Below are positions 1 to 11,209 of a stretch of 64,000 nucleotides of DNA, in pieces. The notes below the pieces were generated by a model. That model did not search any database. It was given only the letters and a program-made list of their open reading frames with translations, and was not told the origin of the DNA. This DNA is from Anas platyrhynchos (Eukaryota; Chordata; Aves; Anseriformes; Anatidae). The stretch covers positions 351,501 to 415,500 of the forward strand of contig NC_092603.1 of assembly GCF_047663525.1 (NCBI RefSeq). The letters run 5' to 3'. Each line of letters opens with the position of its first letter. Position 1 is the first letter of the stretch. The translations under genes were made by a program, and so were the position numbers.

Positions 1-696
1 TCACCGGCACAACCCCGACCCCCCAAAACCCCCAAAGCCCCCCCAAATCCACCCAAACCCCCCAGCACCCCCCAAATCCCCCCCAGTGTCTCTAAATCCC
101 CCCCAAATCCCCCCCAGCACCCCCAAATCCCCCCAAATCCCCCCAACCCCCCCCAGCACCCCCCACCCCCCCCAGTGTCCCCAAATCCCCCCCAATCCCC
201 CCAAAGCACCCCCAACCCCCCCAAGCCCCCCCCCAGACATTCAAGACCCCCATAACCCCCCCCAAAACACCCAGGACCCCCATGAGCCCCCCCCAAGACC
301 CCTCCCAGCAACCCCAAAATTCCCCCCCCAAGCCCCCCAAACCCCCCTCAATGCCCCCCCAAATCCCCCCCAGTGCCCCCCTCAAGACCCCCCCCCATCC
401 TAAAATCCCCCCAAAAGCACCCAGGACCCCCAGGAGCCCCCCCAAACCCCCAAATCCCCCCCCAAATCCCCCCAAACCAACCCCATAACCCCCCCCAACA
501 CCCCCAGTACCCCCCAGGACCCCAACTCCCCCCCCCCAATATCCCAGACCCCCCCCCATGAGCCCCCCCCAAGCCCCCAAACCAACCCCAAAACCCCCCC
601 CAAATCCCCCCAAACCCCCCCCAAACCCCCACCAAACACCCCCAGCCCCCCCCCAGCCCCCCCCAGGACCCCCCCAGGACCCCCCCAGCCCCCCAC
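1..696. repeat. C-rich low-complexity block, CFB intron
   Basis: Runs of CCCCCCAAATCC and CCCCCAGCACC with no coding signal. On the gene strand this is G-rich (TTTGGGGGG) and could form quadruplexes. Long reading frames here are Gly/Trp/Val or Pro repeats made by the sequence bias. Confidence 0.8.
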
Positions 697-798
697 CCAG
701 GAAATCCTCGCGGTCGTTGCGGGGGTCCCGGCCGATGCTCAGCAGCTCCCGGATCTGGTGCAGGACGGGCACCGGGGACCCCCCCATGTTCGCCCGGC
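697..798 (-). CDS. CFB: CFB exon 9, vWA domain
   Basis: Encodes RANMGGSPVPVLHQIRELLS and ends RNDREDFL, matching the NMGGDP...REDYL segment of mammalian factor B. This is the last CFB exon in the window. The next should start with the D of FLDVY left of position 1. Confidence 0.9.
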
Positions 799-3700
799 CT
801 GGGGGGGGCAAAAGTGGGGGGGGGTCACTGAGAGGGTGGGGGGTTCCTGGGTATATGGGGGGGGGGCCTGGGGGGGTCCCAAAGGGGTCCTGGGGGTCCC
901 AGGGTATATGGGAAGGGGTCCTGGGGTGGGATTGGGGGTTTTGGGGGGGGTCCCAGGGTATTTGGGGGGGTCCCTGGGAGGGGGATTTGGGGTTTTTGGG
1001 TGGGTTCCATGGGTGGGACTTGGGTTTTGGGTTCCTTAGGGGAGGATTTGGGGTTTTGAGGTCCCTGAGGGGGGGGGGGGGGATTTGGGGTTTTGGGGGG
1101 TGTCCCTATGGGGTTGTGGTTCTGGGGGGGGGGGATTGGGGTTTTTGGGGTCCCTGGGGGGGGATTTGGGGTCCCTGGGGGTGGGACTTGAGGTTTTTGG
1201 GCTCCCTGGGGCGGATTTGGGTTTTTGGAGTCCCGGGGGTGGGGATTTGGGTTTTTGGGGTCCCTGGGGGGGGGGATTTGGGGTTTTTGGGGGGTCCCTA
1301 TGGGGTTGGGGTTCCTGGGGGGGGTTCTGGGGTCCCTGGGGGAGATTTGCGGGTCCTGGGGGTGGGATTTGGGGTTTTTGGGGTTCCTTGGGGGGGTATT
1401 GGGGATTTTTGGGGTCCCTGGGGGGGGGATTTGGGGTCCCTGGGGGTGGGATTTGGGATTTTTGGGGTCCCAGGGGTGGGATTTGGGGTTCTGGGGCTCC
1501 CTGGGGTGGGTTTTTGGGGTCCCGGGGGTGGGATTTGGGGTCCCTGGAGGGGGGATTTGGGATTTTTGGGCCCCCACCGTCGGTGGTGATGACGATGACG
1601 TGCCGGGTGCTGTTGGTGACGGGGGGGGGCCGCAGCCCCTGCATCTCCTCGCTGCGCTCCTGCTGCACCAGCAGCTCGTAGACGGCTCGCAGCGCCGCGT
1701 GCAGGTTGGTGCCGGGGCGCTGGGCGTGGGCTGCGGGAACAGCGCCCCACGGCTGCCCCATAGCGCCCCATAACCAACCCATGGCTGCCCCATAGCGCCC
1801 CACGGCTGCCCCATAGCGCCCCATAACCAACCCATGGCTGCCCCATAGCGCCCCACGGCTGCCCCATAGCGCCCCATAACCAACCCATGGCTGCCCCATA
1901 GCGCCCCACGGCTGCCCCATAGCGCCCCATGGCTGCCCCATAACTGCCCCATAACCACCCCACAGCGGCCCCATAACTGCCCCATAGCAGTCCCATGGTG
2001 ACCCCATAACTGCCCCATAGTGGCCCCATAGCGCCCCACGGCTGCCCCATGGCTGCCCTATGGCTGCGCTATAGGTGCCCCATAACCAACCCATGGCTGC
2101 CCCATAGCGCCCCACGGCTGCCCCATAGCGCCCCATAGCTGCCCCACAGGTGCCCCATAACCACCCTATGGCTGCCCTAGAGGTGCCCCATAACTGCACC
2201 ATGGCTGCCCCATAGCGCCCCATAGCTGCCCTATAGGTGTCCTATAGGTGCCCCATAGCAACCCCATAACTGCCCCATAGCGCCCCATGGCTGCCCCATA
2301 GCGCCCCACGGCTGCCCCATAGCACCCCATAACCAACCCATGGCTGCCCCATAGCGCCCCACGGCTGCCCCATAGCGCCCCATAGCAGTCCCATGGTGAC
2401 CCCATAACTGCCCCATAGTGGCCCCATAGCGCCCCACGGCTGCCCCATGGCTGCCCTATGGCTGCGCTATAGGTGCCCCATAACCAACCCATGGCTGCCC
2501 CATAGCTGCCCCACAGGTGCCCCATAACCACCCTATGGCTGCCCTAGAGGTGCCCCATAACTGCACCATGGCTGCCCCATAGCGCCCCACGGCTGCCCCA
2601 TAGCGCTCCATGGCTGCCCCATAGCGCCCCATAGCTGCTCTATAGGTGTCCCATGGTGACTCCATAACTGCCCCATGGCTGCCCCATAACTGCCCTATAG
2701 GTGCCCCATAGCGCCCCATGGCTGCCCCATGGCGCCCCATAACTGCCCCATAGCGCCCCATAACTGCCCTATAGGTGCCCCATAGTGGCCCCATGGCTGC
2801 CCCATAACCACCCCACGGCTGCCCTATAGCAGTCCCATGGTGACCCCATAACAGTCCCATAGCACCCCATGGCTGCCCCATAGCTGCCATATAGTGGCCC
2901 CATAGCTGCCCCATAACTGCCCCATAGGGACCCATAACTGCCCCATGGCACCCCATAGAGCACCCCACAACTGCCCCATAGAGCCCCATAACCACCCCAT
3001 AGCTGCCCCATAACCCCCCCATACCCCCCCATACCCCCCAAGGACCCCATAAACCCCCCCAGGACCCCCCCGGGAACCCCCAAACCCCCCCAGCCCCACC
3101 TCTGTGCGTGAGCCCCCCCAGGATCTCGACCACCTGGGCGCCGTCGGTGGCCCTGGGGTCCGTGGGGTTCAGCTCCACGATGGCGTCGGTGCCGAAGGTC
3201 ACGACCCCATAGCGGGGGCTGGCCCCATAGCTGGCGATCTGGGGGGGGGGCACGACATGGGGGGGTCCCCACCTGCTCGGAGGGGCCCTGGGGGCGTTTG
3301 GGGAGGATTTTGGGGGGATTCAGAGGGGTTTAGGGTGGTTTGGGGGGATTTGGGGGAGGAAATGTGTTTTGGGGAAATTTGGGGGGATTTGGGGAAAAAG
3401 GGTTTTGGGGGTATTTGGGGAGATTTAGGGGGATTTGGAGGATTTGGGCGATTTAGGGATGAAGATGTTTTGGGGAGGATTTGGGGGGGGAATGTGTTTT
3501 GGGGGAGTTTGGGGTATTTTGGGGGATTTGGGGGAGAAGGGTTTTGGGGGGGATTTGGGGAAATTCTGGGGGATTTGGGGCGTTTGGATGGGAAGGATTT
3601 TGGGGGGGCATTTGGGGGATTTGGAGTGGATTTTTGGGGGAGATTTGGGGGGTTTGGAGTGGAATTTTTTTGGTGGGGATTTCAGGGATTTAGGGGGGAT

Positions 3701-6700
3701 TTGGGGCACTTGGGGGAAGGTTTTGGGGGAGATTTGGGAGGATTTGGGGGATTTGTAGTGGATTTTTGGGGGAGATTTGGGGGGTTTGGAGTGGAATTTT
3801 TTGGGGTGATTTCAGGGATTTTGGGGGCTCTTGGGGGGAGGTTTTTGGGGTGAATTTGGGGGATTTGAGGGATTTAGGGCACTTGGGGGGAGGTTTTTTG
3901 GCGGTGATTTGGGGCACTTGGGGGAACGTTTTGGGAGAGATTTGGGGGGTTTGGAGTGGATTTTTTGGGGATGATTTCAGGGATTTTGGGGGCTCTCGGG
4001 GGAGGTTTTTGGGGAGATTTGGGAGGATTTGGGTGATTTGGAGTGGATTTTTGGGGGAGATTTGGGGGCTTTGGAGTGGATTTTTTTGGGATGATTTCAG
4101 GGATTTTGGGGGCTCTTGGGGGGAGGTTTTTGGGGTGAATTTGGGGGATTTGAGGGATTTAGGGCACTTGGGGGGAGGTTTTTGGCGGTGATTTGGGGCA
4201 CTTGGGGGAACGTTTTGGGAGAGATTTGGGGGGTTTGGAGTGGATTTTTTGGGGATGATTTCAGGGATTTTGGGGGCTCTCGGGGGGAGGTTTTTGGGGT
4301 GATTTGGGGTGTTTTTGGGGGCGCGGCACCTTCTCCACCAGCTGCTGCAGGGCCTCGCGCGCCTCCTGGAAGCGCCGGGGCTCGATGCTGTGCGAGGCGT
4401 CCAGCACCAGGAAGATGTTCAGCGCCGCGCCGGGGCCCAGCCGAATGCTGCGCTTCTCCGTCGTGCCTGCGGGACCCACAGCTGCCCCACGGCTGCCCCA
4501 TAGCGGCCCCATAGCTGCCCCATAACCTCCCCATAGATGGCCCATAGATAGCCCATAGCCACCCCATAACTGCCCCACGGCTGCCCCATAGAGACCCCAT
4601 AACCACTCCATAACTGCCCCATAGAGACCCCATAACCACCCCATAACTGCACCATGCCTGCCCCATAGATAGCCCATAGCCACCCCATAGATGGCCCATA
4701 ACCGCCCCATAGCTGCCCCATAGATAGCCCATAGCTACCCCATAACCGCCCCATAGCTGCCCCACAACCTCCCCATAGATGGCCCATAGATAGCCCATAG
4801 CCACCCCCATAACTGCCCCACAGCTGCCCCACAGAGACCCCATAACCACCCCATAACTGCACCATGGCCGCCCCATAGATAGCCCATGGCTGCCCCATAG
4901 AGACCCCATAACTGTCCACGGCTGCCCCATGGCTGCCCCATAACCATCCCATAACCACCCTATGGCTGCCCCATAGAGACCCCATAGAGACCCCATAGCC
5001 ACCCCCAGAACCACCCCATAGCTGCCCCATAGATGTCACATAGTCACCCCATAGAGACCCCATAACCGCCCCATAGCTGCCCCATAGACAGCCCATGGTG
5101 GCCCCACAGCTGCCCCATGGCTGCCCCACTGCTGACCCATAGCCGCCCCATAGATGTCACATACCTGCCCCATAGTGACCCCATAGCCCCCCCACGACCC
5201 CCCCATTCCCCCCATAGCCTCCCCATAGCCGCCCCATAGCCGCCCCACAGCTGCCCCATAGCTGCCCCATAGCCGCCCCATAGCCCCCCCCATAGCCGCC
5301 CCATAGCCGCCCCATAGCTGCCCCATAGCCCCCCCCTACTGAAGCTGTCGTTGGCCTCCGAGGCCTCCACGGTCTCGGTGAGGGAGGCGAGGAAGGAGGC
5401 GGGCCACGTCCTCGGGGGCGTCAAACGAGCTGGGGTCTGGGGGGGGGGGCAGGGGGGGGGCGTCACCCCCATAACACCCCCATATGGACCCCCCCACCCC
5501 CACCAGGGAGCCCCCCCAGGACCCCCAAAAGACCCCAGGGACCCCCCAAAGCCCCCCAGAGTCTCCCCCAAGATCCACCAGGGACCCCCCAAAACCCCCC
5601 AGGACCCCTCAAAGCCCCCCAGGGACCCTCCCAAGACCCCCAGGGACCCCCTCAAGACCCCCAAAAGCCCCCCAAAGCCCCTCAGGGACCCACCCAAGCC
5701 CCCCAGGACCCCCCCAGGGGACCCTCCCAAGCCCCCCCAAAGCCCCCCAGGATCCCCCCAGGGACCCCCCAGGACCCCCAAAGCCCCTCAAGACCCCCCC
5801 ACAGCCCCCAGGGACCCTCCCAACACCCCCCAGACCCCCCAGGCCCCCCCAGAAACCCTCCCAAGCCCCCCCAAGCCCCCCCAGGACCCCCCAAAGCCCC
5901 CCAGGACCCCCCCAAGGGACCCTCCCAACCCCCCAGGACCCCCCAAGACCCCCAGGGACCCCCCAGGACCCCCAAAGCCCCCCAGGGACCCCCCAGGGAC
6001 CCCCAAAGCCCCCCAGGACCCCCCTAGGACCCCCCCAGGACCCCCAAAGCCCCCCAGGGACCCCCCTAGTGACCCTCCCAACCCCCCCAGGACCCCCCCA
6101 GGACCCCCCACCTCTGCAGCGGGGCTCGGTGCCGCTCCAGACGCCCCCCTCGAGGCAGCGGCGCTCGGCCGAGCCGATGAGCGTCAGCCCCGGGCGGCAG
6201 CGGTACCGGACCCCGCGCCTCCACCTCCGACCCCGAGCCCTCCTTCGTGGCCCCCGGGGGCACCGCCGGCGCCGGGCACGCCCCGGCTGGGGGGAAAAAG
6301 GGGGATTTTGGGGCGTTTCGGGGCGTTTCGGGGCGTTTGGAGGTCATTTGGGGTCATTTGGGGTCATTTGGGGGTCACTTGGGGTCATTTGGGGGCATTC
6401 TGGGGGCTGGTTTGGGGCCATGTTGGGGTTTTGGGGACATTTTGGGGTCATTTGGGGCCGTTTTGGGGTTTGGGGGCCATTTTGGGGTTTTGGGATCATT
6501 TTGGGGTCAGTTAGAGGCCATTTGGGGTCAGTTGGGACAGGCCCCGGCTAAGGGGGAAATGGGGATTTTGGGGCATTTTGGGGCGTTTCGGGGCGTTTGG
6601 AGGTCATTTAGGGTCATTTGGGGTCACTTGGGGGTCACTTGGGGTCATCTGGGGGCATTCTGGGGGCTGGTTTGGGGCCATTTTGGGGTCGGTTGGGGCC

Positions 6701-9700
6701 ATTTTGTGGGGTTTGGGGGCATTTTGGGGTTTTGGGGGGCATTTGGGGGCATTTCGGGGGATTTTGGGGCCATTTGGGGGCATTCTGGGGACTGGTTTGG
6801 GGCCATGTTGGGGGTTTGGGGCCATTTGGGGGTCACTTGGGGGCATTCTGGGGGCTGGTTGGGGCCATTTTGGGGTTTTGGGGTCATTTTGTGGCCATTT
6901 GGGGTTATTTGGGGGTTTTGGAGGTCATTTGGGGGCATTCTGGGGGCTGGTTTAGGGCCATTTTGGGGTTTTGGGGCCATTTGGGCCTATTTGGGGGTCA
7001 CTTAGGGTCATTTTGGGGCCATTTTGGGGGTTTTGGGGGCCATTCCTGAGCCATTTTGGGGTCATTTCGGGCCATTTCTGGGCCATTTTGGGGCTGTTTT
7101 AGGGCCATTTCTGGGCCATTTTTGTCCATTTTGGTGCCAATTTTGTTTTTTTTCCCCCCCCCCCCACCTCACCTCCATCATCGCAGACGGGCATGGAGCC
7201 CCCCCAGCGCCCCCCCGGGCCGCAGGTTCGGTTTCGGGGCCCCCTGAGGACGAAGCCCTCGAAGCAGCCGAATTCCAGGCGGGAGCCGGGGCGGTGCCGC
7301 CCCCCCCGCGGCCAGAACCAGCCGTGGTCGAACTCCAGGGGGGCCGGGCACCACACGGCTGGGGGGGGGCGCGGGACCCTCAGGGGATGGACCCAGACCC
7401 CCCCCAGGTCACCCCAAAGACCCCTGAGAGAAGACCCCCAGAAACCCCCCCAGGACCCCAAGGGACCCCCTAGACCCCCCCAGGTCACCCCAAAGACCCC
7501 CCAGAGAAGGCCCCCAGAACCCCCAGACCCCCCCCCAAAGACCCCCCCCCAGACCCCCTAAGGGACCCCCAGACCCCCCAGGACCCCCAAGACCCCCCCA
7601 GGTCACCCCAAAGACCCCTGAGAGAAGACCCCCAGAACCCCCCCCAGGACCCCAAAGACCCCCCCCAAACCCCTTAAAGAAGACCCCCAGACCCCCCCCA
7701 GGTCACCCCAAAGACCCCTCAGAGAAGACCCCCAGAACCCCCCCCCCAGAACCCCAAGGGACCCCCAAGACCCCCCCCAGACCCCTTAAAGAAGACTCCC
7801 GGAACCCCCCCCCCAAGCCCCCAAGGGACCCCCGAACCTCCAGGACCCCCAAGACCCCCCCAGACACCCCAAAAGACCCCTTAAAGAAGACCCCCAGAAC
7901 CCCCCCCCAGGACCCCAAAGACCCCCCCCAGACCCCTTAAAGAAGACCCCCAGACCCCCCCTTGACCCCCAACCCCCCCCATTGATCCCCTATAGACCCC
8001 CAACGCCCCCCAATGACCCCAAAACCCCCCCAAAGACCCCCCCTTGACCCCCCACAGACCCCTTCCTTGACCCAAAAGCCCCCGAAAGCCCCCCCCATTG
8101 ACCCCCAAAGCCCCCCCAAAGACCCCCCCGACCCCCTATAGACCCCTAAAGCCCCCCCCATTGACCCCAAATCCCCCCAACCCCCTCCCACTGACCCCAA
8201 ATCCGCCCCCACTGACCCCAAATCTTCCCCCACTGACCCCAAATCCCCCCCCAATGACCCCCAAATCCCCCCAAATGCCCCCCAACCCCCCCTATTGACC
8301 CCCAAATCCCCCCCAGTGACCCCAAAGCCCCCCAATTGACCCCCTATAGACCCCTAAAGCCCCCCCCATTGACCCCAAATCCGCCCCCACTGACCCCAAA
8401 TCCCCCCCCAATGACCCCAAAGCCCCCCCCATTGACCCCAAAGCCCCCCCTATTGACCCCCAAAGCCCCCCAAATGCCCCCCAACCCCCCCCACTGACCC
8501 CAAATCCCCCCCAATTGACCCCCAAATGCCCCCCCCCAAGGCCTCACCTCGGCAGTGGGGGGTGACCCCCCCCGGCAGGGGCTCCCAGCCCTTCCCGGGG
8601 GTGCAGCGGCGGAGGCTGCTGGGGGCGGGGGCGGTGCCGGGGGGGCAGTGGTAGCGCAGGGCCTCGCCCCCCCCCACCAGCTCCCACGAGCCCCCCTTGA
8701 TGGGGGCCAGCGCCGGGTCGCAGGGGGGGGGGGGCTCCAGGGTGGCCGGGGGGGTCGTGGGGGGAGCCGGGGGGGGCGTGGGGGTGGCTGTGGGGAGAAG
8801 GGGGGGGGGCGTTAATTGGGGTGGGGGGCGGTTGTGGGGGGGCTATGGGGGGTTATGGGGTGGTTATGGGGCGGTTATGGGGCAGCCATGGGGCAGGGGA
8901 CACCAGGATGTGGGGCAGCTATGGGGCAGAGGGGTTGGGGGGTGGTTATGGGGCAGCTATGGGGGGAGTTATAGGGGGCTATGGGGCAGCTATGGGGGCG
9001 TTGTGGGGCGGTTATGGGGCAGCTATGGGGCAGGGGACACCAGGATGTGGGGCAGCTATGGGGCAGAGGGGTTGGGGGGTGGTTATGGGGCAGCTATGGG
9101 GGGAGTTATAGGGGGCTATGGGGCAGCTATGGGGGCGTTGTGGGGCGGTTATGGGGCAGCTATGGGGCAGGGGACACCAGGATGTGGGGCAGCTATGGGG
9201 CAGAGGGGTTGGGGGGTGGTTATGGGGCAGCTATGGGGGGAGTTATAGGGGGCTATGGGGCAGCTATGGGGGCGTTGTGGGGCGGTTATGGGGCAGCTAT
9301 GGGGCAGGGGACACCAGGATGTGGGGCAGCTATGGGGCAGAGAGGCTGTGGGGCAGTTATGGGGGGGTTCTGGGGCAGCTATGGGGCAGGAGACACCGGG
9401 ACGTGGGGCAGCTATGGGGCGGAGGGGTTGTGGGGTGGTTGTGGGGCAGCTATGGGGTGGTTATGGGGCAGCTATGGGGCACAGAGCTTGTGGGGCAGCT
9501 ATGGGGTGATATGGGGCAGGCAGGTTATGGGGCAGCTATGGGGCAGGGGACACCAGGACATGGGGCAGCTATGGGGGATTACAGGACAGCTATGGGGCAG
9601 AGGGGATGTGGGGCAGCTATGGGGGTTATGGGGCGGTTATGGGGCAGCTATGGGGCAGGGGATTTGGGGGGGGGGGGGCACCAACCAGCTGCGAGGGGGG

Positions 9701-9740
9701 GCAGCAGCAGCAGGAGGAGGGCGAGCAGGGCCGGGGCCAT
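697..9740 (-). CDS. CFB: complement factor B, 5' part of gene (9 exons seen; 3' end outside window)
   Basis: Factor B is a secreted plasma proenzyme. It binds C3b, is cut by factor D, and its Bb part is the serine protease of the alternative-pathway C3 convertase. Visible in order: signal peptide, CCP1, CCP2, CCP3, linker, and vWA up to REDFL. The protease domain would lie left of position 1. Diagnostic motifs are IKGGS in CCP1, FLASLTETVEASE in the linker, the MIDAS sequence DASHS, ASYGASPRYGVVTFG, and NMGGSPVPVL. These fit factor B better than C2, which has SFEI/SSFEV at the ASYG site. It sits tail-to-head behind C2 on the same strand, as in mammals. Frame breaks at 6211-6214 and near 5395 look technical because the protein is conserved on both sides. 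Confidence 0.93.
799..1577. repeat. G-rich minisatellite, CFB intron
   Basis: Imperfect units of GGGATTTGGGGTTTTTG plus GGGTCCCTGGGG. No gene feature seen. Confidence 0.8.
1578..1730 (-). CDS. CFB: CFB exon 8, vWA domain
   Basis: Encodes RPGTNLHAALRAVYELL, then NSTRHVIVITTDG, in one frame. GTN carries the MIDAS threonine and TTDG the MIDAS aspartate. Acceptor chosen at CGCAG to fit phase 1; a second AG nine bases on would also keep frame. Confidence 0.88.
1735..3060. repeat. 10-11 bp CCCCATAG minisatellite, CFB intron
   Basis: Over 100 imperfect copies of GCCCCATAGCG / GCCCCATGGCT / ACCCCATAACT. It translates to M-G-R-Y-G-type repeats in every frame. The same unit recurs at 4480-5335 and, inverted, at 8815-9660. 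Confidence 0.88.
3100..3238 (-). CDS. CFB: CFB exon 7, vWA domain
   Basis: 139 nt in one frame: IASYGASPRYGVVTFGTD and then VVEILGGLTHR. Same length as the C2 exon 20870-21008. The SYG.KPRYG.VTY-type motif is specific to factor B. Confidence 0.92.
3290..4320. repeat. G-rich repeat block, CFB intron
   Basis: Units of GGGGGATTTGGGG. A segment with GGCGGTGATTTGGGGCACT at about 3900 recurs about 282 bp later, so a longer duplication is nested in it. Confidence 0.75.
4330..4466 (-). CDS. CFB: CFB exon 6, vWA domain with MIDAS
   Basis: 137 nt in one frame: TEKRSIRLGPGAALN, IFLVLDASHSIEPRRF, then LQQLVEK. D-x-S-x-S (DASHS) is the metal-ion site that binds Mg2+ and C3b. The C2 counterpart exon (23673-23809) has exactly the same length. 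Confidence 0.92.
4480..5335. repeat. CCCCATAG minisatellite, second block, CFB intron
   Basis: Same family as 1735-3060: GCCCCATAGCTGCCCCATAG and AGAGACCCCATAACC units. It lies between CFB exons 5 and 6. Confidence 0.85.
5340..5436 (-). CDS. CFB: CFB exon 5, CCP3-vWA linker containing the factor D cleavage side
   Basis: Encodes DPSSFDAPEDVA followed, one base out of frame, by ASFLASLTETVEASEANDSF. The second part matches the FLSSLTETIEG stretch of mammalian factor B, the best CFB-versus-C2 discriminator here. Donor GTAGGG. Confidence 0.85.
5455..6108. repeat. C-rich minisatellite, CFB intron
   Basis: Units of CCCCCCAGGGACCCCCCAA, imperfect. No exon signal seen. Confidence 0.75.
6112..6286 (-). 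CDS. CFB: CFB exon 4, CCP3 domain (one frame break)
   Basis: Begins GACPAPAVPPGATKEGS and ends CLEGGVWSGTEPRCR, both strongly CCP3-like. The two halves are in different frames. The break falls at the four-C run 6211-6214, between EVEAR and VRYRC. Confidence 0.85.
6290..7150. repeat. GGTCATTTGGGG repeat, CFB intron
   Basis: Units of TTTGGGGTCATTTGGGG with a recurring GGGGGCATTCTGGGGGCTGG. No coding signal seen. Confidence 0.75.
7173..7358 (-). CDS. CFB: CFB exon 3, CCP2 domain
   Basis: 186 nt in a single frame: WCPAPLEFDHGWFWPRGG, then FGCFEGFVLRG, NRTCGPGGRW and MPVCDDG. The FDHGWFWPR stretch parallels FENGEYWPR of mammalian factor B. Donor GTGAGG; phase 1 joins to the CCP3 exon to give DDGAGACP. 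Confidence 0.9.
7375..8540. repeat. two C-rich minisatellites, CFB intron
   Basis: The first half repeats CCCCTTAAAGAAGACCCCC. The second half repeats CCCACTGACCCCAAATCC and CCCTATAGACCCC. No exon signal seen. Confidence 0.75.
8548..8787 (-). CDS. CFB: CFB exon 2, CCP1 domain
   Basis: Reads in one frame from a Pro/Thr-rich lead through CDPALAPIKGGS, EALRYHCPPG, LRRCTPGKGW and PHCR. The four cysteines have sushi spacing, and IKGGS recalls mammalian factor B CCP1. Acceptor CACAG and donor GTGAGG are both canonical. Confidence 0.88.
8815..9660. repeat. inverted CCCCATAG minisatellite with 137-bp higher-order repeat, CFB intron 1
   Basis: GGGGCAGCTAT units form a higher-order repeat. The tag GACACCAGGATG starts at 8899, 9036, 9173 and 9310, exactly 137 bp apart, with near-identical units between. 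Confidence 0.9.
9686..9740 (-). CDS. CFB: CFB exon 1, signal peptide
   Basis: ATG at 9738-9740 opens MAPALLALLLLLLPPLAA, a typical hydrophobic secretion signal. The donor is taken as GTTGGT at 9685-9684. It leaves phase 1, which is what the CCP1 exon needs. A second GT four bases on would give the wrong phase. Confidence 0.8.
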
Positions 9741-10378
9741 GGCTGTGGGTCCCGCTGTGGGTCCGGCCGTGGGGCTGGGTCCCGCTATGGGGCTGGGGCC
9801 GTGTCCGTCCCCTGGGCCGCTCGGTGCCGCTATGGGGCAGGGCTCGGGGGGGGGGGGGGGGGTTGCGAAACGAGGCCCCCCCGTGGGTTGCAGGAAATCA
9901 CTGGGGGGGGGGGGGGGTGAGGGGGGGGGGGGGGCAGGTGCTGCCCCATAGCGAGCTCCGGGGCCCCACCCCACAGCTGGGCCCCATTCACCTCATTAAG
10001 CTAATTAACGCTGCTGCTAATGAGCCTCCCGCCCTCCCCACCTGCCCCACTGCCCCCCCCCCCAACTTGGGCCTCCCCACCCAGCCCCACACCATTTTTG
10101 AGGCCCCCCCCCAGCCCCACATATTCCCCCCCAGCCCCACATATTCCCCCCCAGCCCCACATATCCCCTCCCTGCCCCACATATGCCCCACACATCCCCC
10201 CAGCCCCCCTGCCCCACACATTCCCCCCCCCCGGCAGGTGCCTTCACCTGCTCCCCCCCCCTTCTCCCCCCCCAATTTTGGGCTCCCGGCCAGCCCGCGG
10301 GGGGGGGCGGCCCCCGCTGTGCCGGGAAGGGGCGGCACCGTCGGGGAAGTTCACGGCAATGGGAGGGGGGGGCACGGC
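9741..10378. other. C2-CFB intergenic segment
   Basis: Non-repetitive to C-rich DNA holding the presumed CFB promoter. Apart from the HNF1-like motif, I see a CCCCACATATTCCCCC short repeat at about 10085-10215 and no clear TATA box. Confidence 0.5.
9995..10009 (-). promoter_or_regulatory. candidate HNF1-like element upstream of CFB
   Basis: Minus-strand GTTAATTAGCTTAAT is an AT-rich island about 260 bp upstream of the CFB start codon, inside otherwise GC-rich DNA. It resembles the liver factor HNF1 site GTTAATNATTAAC. Function is inferred from sequence and position only. Confidence 0.35.
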
Positions 10379-10384
10379 TTTATT
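10379..10384 (-). terminator. poly(A) signal of C2
   Basis: AATAAA on the minus strand, about 830 bp past the C2 stop and about 640 bp before the CFB start codon. It is the only clear hexamer in the gap and is probably the C2 polyadenylation signal. Confidence 0.65.
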
Positions 10385-10429
10385 GGGGGGCACGGGGGGT
10401 GGGAGATAACAGGGGGGCATGGGGGGCAT

Positions 10430-11209
10430 GGCGGGGGGGCCAATGTGGGTCACAGCTATGGGTCTGGCTATGGGTCTGGCTATGGGTTCCCCTATAGGAC
10501 TCGCTATGGGTCCGGCTATGGGTCCAGCTATGGGTCCAGCTATGGGTCCAGCTATGGGTCCGGCTATGGGTCCGGCTATGGGGCCCACCATGGGTCCTTT
10601 TGGGGGTCACAGTGAGGGTCCTGCTATGGGTCCAGCTATGGGTCAGGCTATGGGTCTGTTTGTGGGTCCCAGCATGGATCCCCCCATAGCTGCTGTGGGT
10701 CCGGCTATGGGTCCAGCTATGGGGCCCACCATAGGACTCAGCTATGGGTCCAGCTATGGGTCCGGCTGTGGGTCTGGCTATCTGTTCCCCTATAGGACTC
10801 GCTATGGGTCTGGATAAGGGTCTGGCTGTGGGTCCAGCTATGGGTCATGCTATGGGTCCCACCATAGGACTCGCTATGGGTCCAGCTGTGGGTCTGGTTA
10901 TGGGTCCCCCCGTAAGACTTGCTATGGGTCCGGCTATGGGTCGCGCTGTGGGTCCGGCTATGGGTCCCGCTGTGGGTCCCGCTGTGGATCACGCTATGGG
11001 TCGCGCTATGGGTCCGGCTATGGGTCGTGCTGTGGGTTGCGCTGTGGGTCCCGCTATGGGTCGCGCTATGGGTCCCGCTGTGGGTCCAGCTATGGGTCCC
11101 GCTGTGGGTCGCGCTGTGGGTCTGGTTATGGGTCCCCCTGTAAGACTTGCTATGGGTCGCGCTATGGGTCCAGCTATGGGTCTGGCTATGGGTCCGGCTA
11201 TGGGTCGCG
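10430..11209. repeat. 12-bp minisatellite making up the C2 3' UTR
   Basis: Plus-strand ATGGGTCCGGCT units (variants ATGGGTCGCGCT, ATGGGTCCAGCT) run from the C2 stop codon almost to its poly(A) signal. Being a multiple of three, the repeat leaves long open frames. Confidence 0.9.

Noticed and set aside
825-3272. Long open frames of M-G-Q-L-W-G or M-G-R-Y-G repeats on the minus strand
   Set aside because: They follow the 10-11 bp CCCCATAG repeat in all frames, lie in CFB introns and have no independent coding signal.
5351-6551. Proline-rich protein on the plus strand over CFB exons 4-5
   Set aside because: Antisense translation of C-rich intron and of real CFB exons in reverse.
9000-10615. 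Plus-strand open frames across CFB intron 1 and the C2-CFB gap
   Set aside because: Made of minisatellite translation, antisense to the CFB signal exon, with no family motif.
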